A stretch of DNA of 64,000 nt, taken from assembly GCA_015680685.1 (NCBI GenBank), contig MNCI01002011.1:1268-65267 (forward strand), in the 5' to 3' direction. Positions 33,307 to 43,600 of this stretch are shown piece by piece; the first letter of the stretch is position 1, and every line of letters begins with the position of its first letter. The position numbers and the translations under genes are program-made. Source of the stretch: Gnetum montanum. Lineage: Eukaryota; Streptophyta; Gnetopsida; Gnetales; Gnetaceae. The notes below the pieces were generated by a model. It saw nothing but the letters and a program-made list of their open reading frames with translations. It did no database searches and had not been told where the DNA came from.

Positions 33307-35040
33307 TTGGCAGGGGCAAGCATGGATAGTAAGCAACTATTCGCACCATTGTTCATTAATGGACCATATGGACCCATCCAATGGGAGATGAACAACAAGT
33401 CCATTGATTTAGACACATTGACTTACGAAAACTCCGTGGCATCGACAGAGGAAACTATAGAATGCTTTCAGAACATGATGAAATCGCTGGATATTGAAGC
33501 CAATAACATCACCGAGGACCCATTAATTGAAACCCCCATCACTATGCTAAACGACGAAGTCAAGACACTAAAACTAAGTACTTTACTAGACCCACAACTC
33601 TCTAATGACATAGCAACACTGCTAAAAAGCAACATCAAAGCATTCGCTTGGTCTTATACTAACATGCCTGGACTTGACCCCCGAATAGTCCAGCATAACA
33701 TCATACTCGACCCGAAGTTAAGACCAGTGAAACAAAAAGCACGTAAGGTTAAAGTTGAGGTAGCACTGGTAGTTCGCAATGAGATCACCAAACTTTATCA
33801 AGCTAGTTTCATTCGGGCTGTTGACTACGTTGAATGGGTATCCAACATGGTCATTGTCTTGAAGAAAAATGGGAGCATTCGCCTATGCATTGACTTCTGG
33901 GACCTCAACTTAGCAACCATAAAAGATGACTTTCCTCTACCTAGTATTGATCAACTGGTTGACTCAACCGCTGGGCATGCACTGTTATCTTTTATGGATG
34001 GCTTCTTTGGATATAATCAGATCCGAATTAATCCTGAACATCAACTTAGGACAACCTTCATGACACCATGGGGAACATTTTGTTACACGATGATGCCCTT
34101 TGGCTTAAAGAATGCTGATGCTACGTATCAACGAGCAATGACCTTCATTTTAGTGATTACCTCCTTCACTTGCTCAACGATTATTTAGATGATATAGCGG
34201 TTAAGTCAAAGACACTAGAGCAGCATATACAAGACCTAGACTTGGTACTTAAGCGTTGTTTAAAATATGAACTTAGACTGAACCCAAAAAATGTGTCTTT
34301 GGGGTCAAATCAGGCAAAATGCTTGGATTCATAGTTTCAGAAGCAAGAATTCGAGTAGACCCCGATAAGGTGAAGGCTATTATAAACTTGCAACCGCCAA
34401 GCAAACTTACTGAGCTTCGAGGCCTACAAGGTAGATTATAGTTCATTAGGCACTTCATTGAAAAATTGACTGATAAATTGAAGCCCATGAACCACTTGCT
34501 ACGCAAGACAGTACACTTTTAATGGACCCCACAATGTCAGGAAGCTTTTGACAATATCAAAATGGCATTGACTCAATTACCAACAGTTTATCCACCTCAG
34601 AGCAATAAACTGTTCTACATCTACCTTGCCACAACAGATTCATCAATCGCGTCTATGCTTTGCCAGAAATAGGATGATGGGATTGAGGTTCCTGTTTACT
34701 ATTTGAGCCATGCATTAGTGGCCCACGAACAGTGTTACAATGACGTGGAGAGATCATGCCTTGCCCTTATCTTTTCTTTAAGGAAGTGGCGACATTATCT
34801 TTTCTGTAACCAAGTAAATATCATTTGTAAAGACAACGTGCTCAGAGCTATCACAAACAGCATGCATGAATCAAGCAAGATAGCTCGCTGGAAGGCAATG
34901 ATTGCTAAGTTTGACCTGCATTACATAGCCTAATCATCCATCAAAGGTCAAGCTATAGTCAATCAGATGACCACATCACCAACACAAGATCAAGCGACGA
35001 TTAGTCTGGAATTCCCCGACAAAAACATAAGCACGATTGA
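33307..35040 (+). pseudogene. Composite B: reverse transcriptase and RNase H, copy 2
   Basis: Best-preserved RT here: open for 293 codons (33307-34188). It has MDSKQLFAPLFINGPYGPI, KAFAWSYTNMPGLDPRIVQ, RLCIDFWDLNLATIKDDFPL (F-R-D usually, here FWD), GYNQIRINPEHQLRTTFMTP and PFGLKNADATYQRAM. A frameshift near 34150 follows, then YLDDIAVKSK (about 34182; YLDD rather than YVDD). RNase H is split by single breaks: FYIYLATTDSSIASMLCQK, a stop, VPVYYLSHALVAHEQCYNDV, and ARWKAMIAKFDLHYIA, a stop. The likely initiation region matches copy 1 at 23502. Confidence 0.9.
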
Positions 35041-35440
35041 CATAGTGCTCGATGACTATGATGCGATATTAAACTTTGATGGAGCATCCACCTCCCAAGG
35101 TGGAAGTGCTACTGCCATTATCACATATCCCTTCAGGGAAATCCAACCCTTTGCTTACTGATTTAACTTTCCTTGCACCAATAACATAGCAGAATATGAA
35201 GGTCTCCTCAGAGGCCTTATGGCAGCACAAGCTTCAAACATCACATGCCTCGTAGTTAGAGGTGATTCATAGTTAATCATAAACCAAGTTAAAGATGTTT
35301 ACGTGTGCAAAGCATCTCATCTACAACCCTATTGTGACTTGACGAAACACTTGTTGAAACAGTTTGTAAATGTAGAACCACAACATGTTCCTAGGAATGA
35401 TAATACCATTATAGACGCATTAGCCACCTTAGCTCTAAAC
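35041..35440 (+). pseudogene. Composite B: second RNase H, copy 2
   Basis: LNFDGASTSQGGSATAIITY (about 35070), a stop (35159), then NNIAEYEGLLRGLMAA with the catalytic Glu present, RGDS followed by a stop, and NTIIDALATLALN. It retains the residues deleted from copy 1. The domain position between RNase H and INT is again diagnostic of Tat. Confidence 0.85.
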
Positions 35441-36800
35441 ATCTCACCGAACACGTTTCATGCATTGCCTAATTCCGTCATGAGCTGCAACAAGCCCATA
35501 ACTGACACTCCTGATGAACTTCCCATAGCATCCGTTAGCACGACACACGCCGTAGAATGGTACGATGACATCAAAGAATACCTTTTGCATGGTGAACCAC
35601 CTCAACATCTAACAAATGCACAGAAGGATGCGGTGCGAAAATGCTCTCGACAGTATACACTAGTAGGGGACACGTTATGTCGTAGATCCTATGAAGGGAT
35701 TTTAATAGTATGCATTAATAGCACCGATAGCCAAACTGTCGTCGATCAAGTTCATGAGGGACTCTGTGGAGGGCACATAGCGCCCAAAGCAATGGCAACC
35801 AAAATAAGATGCTTGAGGTACTATTGGCCACATATGGAATACGACTGGTTCTCCAAGGTCAAAATGTGTGATACGTGTCAAACAAAAGCATGATAACCTT
35901 ATACATGTTCCACCCAACGAGTTGCACACGGCCCAAATCACATGGCCTTTCCAGAAGTGGGGGTTAGACATCATTGAACCAATAACTCCCTTATCTTCGG
36001 CGGGACATAGCTTCATCATAAACACAACTGAATACTTTACGAAATGGGTAGAAGCTATTCCTCTTAGGAAGAACACATCGAAACAAGTATGCAACTTTAT
36101 CCTCGAAAACATTGTGACTCATTTTGGCATCCCAATGACTATCATCACTGACAACGGGCCACAATTTAGCAGTGTCGAAACAAAAACATTCTGTGAAAGC
36201 TTAGGTATTAAACACTCGTTTTCATCACCTTACTACCCTCAAAGCAACGGACAAGCAGAAGCCACAAATAAAACTATGATCATGGTGCTCAAGAAAATGC
36301 TTCATTAGAGCAAACAAAGATGGCACGAGCAGCTAGTTTATGCGCTATGGGCATACAGAACAACGCATAGGACATCCACAGGTAAAACACCATATAGTCT
36401 TGTTTATGGTTCAAAAGCTGTTTTACCTCTCAAGTTGTAGGTACCATCCTTAAGGATCACACTATCCGAACTCCTTGACGAAGGTCAGAACAATGAGTTG
36501 CACATCGTTGACCTCAATTTAGTGGAAGAAGAGCGCACATGAACACTTGATCAAATCGAGTGGTACCAAAAGCAACAACGACGACACCATCAACACAACA
36601 TCCATAAGCATCCGATCAAAGAAGGAGACCTTGTACTTAAGGCAGTCCGTGAACACGCAGATAAGTTCTCAGCCAACTGGGAAGGGCCTTACTTGGTCAC
36701 CAAAGCGTACGGTAATGGAGTGTTCAAACTAGCAGACATGGACAGGAACAAATTGGCCAATACCACAAATCACGTGTACCTGAAACCATTCCACGTTTGA
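35441..36800 (+). pseudogene. Composite B: integrase, copy 2
   Basis: VHEGLCGGHIAPKAMATKIR and CDTCQ (H2C2 domain, 35750-35880), then a one-base frame change near 35880. Core: KWGLDIIEPI, TIITDNGPQFSSV (about 36145) and PQSNGQAEATN (about 36240), giving the D,D,E triad. A stop follows at 36306. After breaks it continues RTSTGKTPYSLVYGS, SANWEGPYLVTKAYGNGVF and YLKPFHV with a TGA stop at 36798-36800. The Asp/Asp/Glu residues are intact in this copy. Confidence 0.9.
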
Positions 36801-38197
36801 TGATCTTAAGGTACGTATTCATCCTAGCATCATGACGATAAACTGATACCGTAGATACATCCTGGAGTCATGACGGTAAATCGACACCATAGAGCTTTGT
36901 CCGACACGACACTAAACTGTCACGCTCATTCACCAGAGTCCGTTAAGACTATAAACTAGCTTCCCTCTTCATAGTCCTCCATGACTATAAACTAGCATCG
37001 TATTGTTTGCTACGACGATAAACTGGCAACGTCCAACGGGTTATGATGCAAAACTAACCCACGACAGTCCGCTAAGACTATAAAATAGCAAGATCATCTC
37101 TGGCACATTCACATGCCACTGGAATTCATGAAATTTCTTCATCAACACCCGCTGCATCATTCATCACATCAGCTCTGACAACATTATTGCTACTCATTTT
37201 GTTCGCCTCAAGATTCACATGATGCCACCATTTGCATCAGCCACATTCGTGTCTAAAGTGTTTGCTAACTCATTCACTTGTGGTTTTCTTGTCTTCTTGG
37301 AGTTGTGTTTTGAGGATGATACCCAGTGGTGCTCGTACATGGATACACTTGATCATGGTGACAAGGTGTCACATTGTTTCTGACGCACGCAACCAGGTTA
37401 ATCAATCTGCTTAAAAGTACATTCCCAGTTTCCGATACATTCTCCACTTCCTCAACACTCTCATTATCTTTCCTCCTTGGTTACAGTTCCCGGATACACC
37501 CAGTATGCCCCAAAAGTTTGAGCACACTGTTGCACACTACGAAACTTTCAAGTAGTTGCAATGCACAACACGACAAATGAGCATGAGTGCAAAACTAAAA
37601 GAAAGCTCTTTAAACACAAAAAAAAAAGATCAAAAAGCAAAGGGAAAAAATGAACTACAAGACCCTTGGCACTTCCCATGCAAGCCCCAAGCGGGAAGGC
37701 AGTTGTCTTGGAAAGAAATACTCACGTCTCAAACTGTCATGTTTCACCTCACCGCGTAGTTTTGGCTGTCGGACAATGGGTTCCCTTAGACACTCCACAA
37801 GGGTCCTGTCTCTCCAAAGAACACATCACCTCATCATGTGGCTTTGGTTGCGACAACGAGTTCTCTCAAGCATAATACAAGAGTCTCGTTCCTCCAAAGG
37901 ACGTATTCCTCATGCCTTGTTTCCAAGTGTGCCGAATATTGGCCAGCAACACGAAAAAACATGATTTGTTTGCAGACACTCCTCTGCCATGTCAACACAA
38001 TTCCTTGATCAATTCCCAATCCCACAATTGCAAACATCTACCTACCCATCTTAATACCTTGTTTCCTACACCCATGTACTTTGAACACAGTGCGATGACA
38101 TCTGGCCTAGTGCCAAAGGACAATGCTGGCCACCTGTTCGCTTGTGGTGTTTTGTACTTCTTTGTTGATACCTCTCAGGTCGATTCCTCCAAGCGTC
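36801..38197 (+). other. Composite B: 3' non-coding region
   Basis: About eight 'catgacgataaactg' units at 36825-37090 follow INT directly, a third location for the TAAACT-type motif. The rest has no credible gene; frames of up to about 108 codons at 37550-38240 lack known motifs. Confidence 0.6.
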
Positions 38198-38213
38198 AAA
38201 AAAGAGGGGCCAA
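38198..38213 (+). other. Composite B: polypurine tract
   Basis: AAAAAAGAGGGGCCAA abuts the TGAAACACC LTR start and would prime plus-strand DNA. Confidence 0.75.
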
Positions 38214-39785
38214 TGAAACACCACAAAAAAAAATCTAGGCCCAGCAATTTCAGACAAGAATCGAGCTGAGTCATAATGCTTCCTAGCATGATTGAAACTT
38301 GAGAACTCCACAAACAGCATCAAACAGAGTCCATACAAGCAAGTAAAAATTCCCCCAAGATCTACTAGAGGCTATGTCAACATCAGGAAACAAGAACTGA
38401 CAGTCCTAAGCTCAAAACACTTAGTTTTGACTAAGTATACTGCTTGCACATAGGACTGCATGTCTAGCATGCAGCTCAATGTACAGCAACTTTTGGGCCC
38501 CAAAAACTCACCAAAATAAACCAGAAATGAAGGTCTAGACTCCCTAAGACCTTTCCCAAGGTCCCTAGCAGCTCTCAAACTCCTAAAAATCAAGTTTTGG
38601 CCTCCAAGTGATTGGTTTTCATGCTTGCACGCTGGCCTGCACGCCCAGCGTGTACCATCATGGATAGACCGAAACAGGCACACAGATCATGATTTTCATA
38701 GGCAATCAGTTCCCAGAGGTAGAGAAACTATCGAGCATCATCCTTGACTCCAAAAAATCAAGTTTTGACCTTGAAAAGTGGTAGTTTCATGCCTGCACGC
38801 TGGCCTGCATGCCCAGCGTGCATGCCCAACGTACACCACAGCGTGCACACCAGAAACGTGCCCAAAACTCCATCAAAGTGAAGCCAAAATGAGCCCCCGG
38901 ACGCCCTGAAGGACCAGCAACACTTAGGTAACAAGGATCCAACTTCAGTGTACAAGATTAAGCTCTAAAATTGCAGTTTTCATGCCCACACACTAGCCTG
39001 CATGCCCGGTGTATACGCCCAGCATGTACACGCTAGCATGCTGCATGCTTGTAAAGCTTCATTCTTTTGCACCCGGTCGATGCTCCACGTGTCACCCGAT
39101 CCGACATTCCAGCATCCCACAGCCAATCATCCCATCTCAGATCCAAATTTGGTGCCCAAAACCCATACAAAAACCCAGATTTTTGACCAGATCGGGGTTG
39201 GGGAAAATTAAAAAAATCTGGGCAAAAATTTGGGTGATCTGCACTTAGAGCATCGAGAACACCCACCCTGCACACTGGACTTCTACCCTACACGCTAAGC
39301 ATACAGTCTTCACGTTGTGCCTGTAGCCCAAACCAACACACCATCATCCTGCTGCATCCATCGGGGCTCTTCGTCTGCCTTGTGTCAGATTCACAACTGC
39401 GTCAAGACCAGTGCATTGTAATTTTCATTACGTAATAATATTGTTGTATTTTGGCCAAGATTTGTTATAGTTCTCGTTCGTTCCTGCATTTTTGGCTAAT
39501 ATTTGTTACATGTTTTCATTCATATTGGTTTATGTCTTGTTTACATCCCTGCTCGCTTGCGTTCTAGATTACATTTACTACGCCATTTACGTATAACCCA
39601 GCATATTGTGCATTGGCATACGTTTGGGGAAATCCTTGTCTGATCCGCGTGCGGACCACCCAAGGTACTCTACCTTCGTCAGTCCTAGCTCACCCTCAAG
39701 CAAAGGTAGGGTCTTCTGTACTAGTTTGCGGATCACTCGGTGCCATTTTCATTCCAGCTAGGCACCGACGATTTCAAACAGTACA
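38214..39785 (+). repeat. Composite B: 3' LTR (1572 bp)
   Basis: Starts TGAAACACCACAAAA and ends AAACAGTACA. It contains CACGCTGGCCTGCACGCCCA-type repeats (38620-38850, 38985-39035, 39265-39320). The last 170 bp are similar to the 5' LTR; much of the rest is too diverged to align by eye, so it belongs to a different subfamily. Confidence 0.82.
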
Positions 39786-39996
39786 CCTATGAAAACAGGT
39801 TCACCACCCTCAATTTCATTTAAGATGGTTGAAGCATTACAAGGGCCTTTGCCCTTCAATGATGTGTGGTATCTCTCCTATTGCAAATCCTGTTGACGTT
39901 GTGCTTCTGTGGGATGGTAGTCCCTTGCATTGTAATCGCATGTAACATACTCAACGTATAATTGTGACATGCCTATTCGTGCAAGGGCACGAAGGA
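39786..39996 (-). pseudogene. Element A: gag fragment
   Basis: Minus-strand residues match the early gag of C and H (LARIGMSQLYVEYVTCDYN..DYHPTE, then GEPVF). The fragment lacks the gag start, PBS and LTR end: it passes straight into the LTR middle at about 39997. One deletion therefore removed the gag start, PBS and LTR 3' part. The break on the other side is the B insertion. Confidence 0.7.
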
Positions 39997-40365
39997 GCAG
40001 TCGTACTGAGGGTTGAGAGAGATTTAATTATCTAGGAAAGTAGTTAAACATTTAATAGTAATTAAATCCTATTTAGCTTAGTCCACATGCTGCAAGGTTT
40101 ATCAGAAAGTTTGTCTTTATTTCCATACACAAATGTGTGCTCAGGTGCAATTTTCTCGAATAAAGATCCGTTTACTTTGAGACTCCTACTATGGGCACAT
40201 GGAAATTATTCTAACTCTGGAATGGGAAAACTGCTAGAGTTTGGCTAAGGTCTAGATCTAGATTGAGAAACAAGGGAAATCTGCCTCTTATTTATAGAAT
40301 TGGCGACGGGCTGCGATATCACGTATGCGATATCGTAGGGGTCGACGCGATATCGTAGCTCATCA
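39997..40365 (-). repeat. Element A: 5' LTR, truncated
   Basis: Matches 13045-13428 (gagggttgagagagatttaa... to ctcatca) with about 6% differences by eye. It is followed by the duplicated target CCATG (40366-40370). Confidence 0.85.
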
Positions 40366-40370
40366 CCATG
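40366..40370. other. Target-site duplication of element A, right copy
   Basis: CCATG, the mate of 12612-12616. Confidence 0.85.
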
Positions 40371-41441
40371 TTTGTTAGGTTGAAAGGAAGTACAGTTGAT
40401 TAACTTAAAGACATGAATATGATGCTGAAAAGGGCTTGAAAAGGTTACAAAAGGTGGGAAAAGTACAAATTCTAGCAAGTGGAATTTAAAGAAAGCTAAA
40501 AGAGGCAAAAATAGTTGAAAATGGATCACTTACTATAAATAGTAGTGTGGTTGTCAAAGGGGGTATACTTCCTTACTAAAGATGATAAGGGTGGTATCAA
40601 CCCCACCCATGCTAGGCTTCCTAGTTGCAGGAAAGGTCAAAAATGATAAAAATAGCCAAAACGAGTTACTATAAATGGTAAGTGGGGGGTTAAGTGAGGT
40701 ACATTCCTTTGCCAAAAATGAAAAGTTGGAAAGAAGTTTTCAAACTTCACCCACACTAGGCTTCCTAGTTGCACCTACACTGGGTGCAGTAGATGGAAAG
40801 AAAAGGAGGTGAGAATAGGGAGATCTCACACTTTCCTTGCCAATGTTAGTAAGAGGGGTTTTACTTTTTTGGAAAGCATGAATAATTTTTTCAAAAGTAT
40901 GTTTTTAAGAAATTGGCAACATTGACCGTACTGGAAAAAATTCCCAGTAAGGTGTTTGGGTGGTCGAAGGTGGGTAACACCCATGCTGAAGGCGAAGAGG
41001 GGGGAATAAAGGAGGGTAAGATAAAAAATCTTACACCCTCCCACACAGTGTTGGAGGGTTATCCTTTTGGTAGGTTTTAAATTTTTTGTCAAAAATTAAA
41101 GTAAAAATTTAGTTGATTTTCCAAAGGTTTTATCTTGGTTTAGGTAAGGTGCCAACATTGGCCTTGTTGAAAAATTTCCGGCAACTGCTATGAATTTTCT
41201 ACGAAGACTTGAACATCCATGTTGGCTTTGCTATAAAATTTCTGTAGCAAGGGGCATGAGGTTTTGGTAGTACACCAACGTTAGCTTTAAAATTTCTAGA
41301 AACTACTGTGAAATTTTCTAAAACCCAAATTACCTACAACCTCAACGTTGGGTTTTTGTGGCAGGGGGGATGTGTTATAGTGTTGGTTTTGTGGCAAAAA
41401 AATTGGAAAAAAAAAGTTTCAAAGGAGAACTTGGGTGGAGG
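40371..41441 (-). other. Element E: gag start and 5' leader with tandem repeats
   Basis: The minus-strand leader lies between PBS and gag. It has two imperfect ~140-bp units (about 40505-40640 and 40640-40770), each ending 'cacccatgctaggcttccta', and a partial third near 40980. The element also places tandem repeats in its leader, as B does with a different sequence. The first gag codons should lie near 40371-40400 but are unclear. Confidence 0.6.
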
Positions 41442-41459
41442 CCCTCCTTCTAGTGCCAA
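41442..41459 (-). other. Element E: primer binding site
   Basis: Minus strand TTGGCACTAGAAGGAGGG, two differences from the B PBS, next to the LTR. Confidence 0.7.
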
Positions 41460-41463
41460 AAAC

Positions 41464-42650
41464 CTATAGCAACTAAAACATTTGATTGCTAGAAAACCAA
41501 AAATCCCAATGCAACACCTTTAACCTCGAATGCCTAGGGCATTCAAAAAGTGGGATCTAAGATGCCCTAGATAGTTTGATAGATCGCCTAAGGACTTAGA
41601 AGAGGGTGAACAAAGTAATAAAAATGCAAATATGATTGAAAATCTAAAAATGTATTGAAGATAAATAATAGATCTACTTCATACATAAACTAAAACTATA
41701 GACTTTATTTGACCAAAAATAAAGAGAGTTTAAATATTGTGTACAAAAATGTGCTTGGGGTAGTAGGGGGGATTCACTTTGATAGGGGCTTAGTATTCCT
41801 AGCTCCATGATCTAGATGATCCACAACTCCTAATGCTTTCAAGCCTTTGCTACTCCTTGCATCAAATCTGTAGAGGGGATTTTATAGAGGGGTGTAACAA
41901 TGGCTATGGGGGGTAATAATTGTCTGAAAAGGGGGTTCCACATTGATTTGCAAGTGGGCAAGAGCTCTTGGATGTTACCAATGCCAAAGTATCTAAATGC
42001 TAAGCAGGTGGAGCCTGTAAATGATGTTGGATGCTTGATTTTATAGGGTTTTGGGCCTTGAATCTTCCTNNNNNNNNNNNNNNNNNNNNNNNNNNNNNNN
42101 NNNNNNNNNNNNNNNNNNNNNNNNNNNNNNNNNNNNNNNNNNNNNNNNNNNNNNNNNNNNNNNNNNNNGAGAGATGAAAGATCAATGTTGGGGGTGAAGG
42201 TCAAATCCCTCCAAGTTGAGTTACCCCCCTTTTACATTGGGGGTAGGTAAGATCCACTCCTTTGCACTCCATGTTGGTTTTGATGCTTCTACGTTGGAAG
42301 TAGGTGGCCCACACCCCTCCATGCGAAGGGTAGGTGAGATTTACCCTCTTGCAAAAGTTTTCTAGCATAGAAAAGTGTTTACCCCTATAAAACGTATCAA
42401 ATTAACATTTTTAGCATCCAAAAAGGTATTTTTGACCCCTCCCCAGGCCCAAATATAGACACTAGGTGTCTCTTTTTACTTAGGGAATTAGGCTTTGGCC
42501 ACTTATGAGGCATTTTTCAGCCCCAAAAGTATGAAATGTGTGAGATTGCCTCTTATGGATTACAATATTCACACTTAGAATGAAGTTTTGCCTAAGGTTT
42601 CATGGGATGGGGTTACAAAGGTTACAACATGAAGATTTAGTGATGTTTCA
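41464..42650 (-). repeat. Element E: 5' LTR (right copy)
   Basis: Pairs with 3606-4909. It starts on the minus strand TGAAACATCA at 42650. The inner end near 41464 is judged from the PBS position. It contains the 99-N gap at 42070-42168. Confidence 0.8.
42070..42168. other. Assembly gap (99 N)
   Basis: Undetermined bases inside the right LTR of E. Confidence 0.98.
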
Positions 42651-43600
42651 CATTCCATACTCTCTCTCATCCACCTATTCTTTCTATCTACCACCTCATT
42701 GCCTCTTCCCATGATTGTATCGATGGGTTCATTTTGAGATGGTCTTCCTTCTTTGATGGTTTCTTTGGTGATTCAATTTTTAACAATCCATAACCATTGG
42801 GGCCCACTGCCTCCTTAATTTGAGGGCATGTAAGGGCATTAAAGGCATATGCCTACTATGGGGAAGACTGACTTGCATACTCCTTGGTCAAGATGGTTAA
42901 GATCCTTATCCCTTTGCCATTTTGCTTTCAAAACCTACGTTTTTCACCTTGATGCATCTAGTTTTTGCATTCCTTGATACACAAATCTCCTACTAAATCT
43001 CCATTTGAAACATATTCCTAGCCCTTGTCAAGCATTTGTCCTTATTTTAGGATTTTTTTTGGCTTCCTCTAGACTCTAATTTCATGGAAACACTTCTTTT
43101 GCTTAGTTTCTAATGGTGAAAATTTTTGTTTTTTGGCTACATGGATGCATCCTCGTTGACACAACACAAAAATACTATAAATACACATCAAGACTTAGAA
43201 AATTTTTCATATATGCTTCATCACACAAGGAGAGTTTTTGCAATTTTTAGAGCCCAAAGCTTTCCCAAGCCCATATCTTCTTAACCACTTGTTCAAATCT
43301 GCTCGTTCTTCAACCTTGTAGCTACTAGAGGTGAGCTTTACATCGTGGGGGCTGCAAACCTATGGTTTTTGATAGAATTTTTTTTGGAATTTTTCTAACT
43401 CCCACAAGGGTTAACTAATAAAATAATATTAAATATCATTAATTCACTTAAGTTAAACCTCACCAACAAACTTGGATAGCCATTATAATAATATATTAAT
43501 AAAATAATTAATTTATCATGATCACAAATAAGCCTAAGTGTAGCTAGTCAAATTGGACAAGGTATCAAAGTGTTATAAGTTACACAGAAAACACTAATCT
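42651..43600 (+). other. Non-coding sequence upstream of element F coding region
   Basis: No gene recognised. 'agggcattaaaggcatatgcctactatgggg' (about 42830) weakly resembles the 3' non-coding part of H (57860), hinting at a common family. A TATA-like 'actataaatacacatc' lies at about 43173-43188, followed by a leader-like stretch, a possible promoter. Confidence 0.4.

Larger units (their letters stand above)
15151..39785 (+). mobile_element. Composite B: two Tat/Ogre-like elements fused into one LTR-bounded unit
   Basis: Plus-strand order: LTR (15151-16526), PBS, tandem-repeat leader, gag, PR, spacer 1, RT-RH-aRH-INT copy 1 (to 26960), then directly a truncated PR (26970-27573), spacer 2 with an antisense gene, RT-RH-aRH-INT copy 2 (to 36800), PPT, LTR (38214-39785). 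A second RNase H between the first RNase H and INT marks the Tat clade. The left flank (AGGAG) and right flank (CCTAT) do not match and the two LTRs are strongly diverged. I infer recombination between two nearby insertions of related subfamilies in element A. Confidence 0.8.
12617..40365 (-). mobile_element. Element A: Athila/TR-GAG-like LTR element interrupted by composite B
   Basis: Bounded by CCATG duplications. On the minus strand the order is a partial 5' LTR (40365-39997), a gag fragment (39996-39786), [composite B], 3' non-coding (15150-13441), PPT, 3' LTR (13428-12617). Compared with its relative H, the segment equivalent to 53810-56937 of H is missing at the B insertion. The PBS, gag start and part of the 5' LTR are also deleted. 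The shared parts of the two LTRs differ by roughly 6% by eye. Confidence 0.8.
3606..42650 (-). mobile_element. Element E: old Tat-like non-autonomous LTR retrotransposon with nested A and B
   Basis: On the minus strand the order is LTR (42650-41464), PBS (41459-41442), leader, gag (split by A at 40371/12616), protease (about 10615-10151), long spacer with a captured phosphatase, polypurine tract (about 4922-4910), LTR (4909-3606). No RT, RNase H or integrase is seen, so it would need another element's enzymes. The PBS and the LTR start (TGAAACAYCA) match composite B, so E and B belong to one lineage. Removing A (12617-40370, including one CCATG) rejoins E. The left LTR lacks its far end. Confidence 0.75.

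Noticed and set aside
43140-43400. Independent host gene promoter or separate LTR
   Set aside because: A TATA-like box is present, but no matching second LTR, terminal motif or downstream intact gene could be found.
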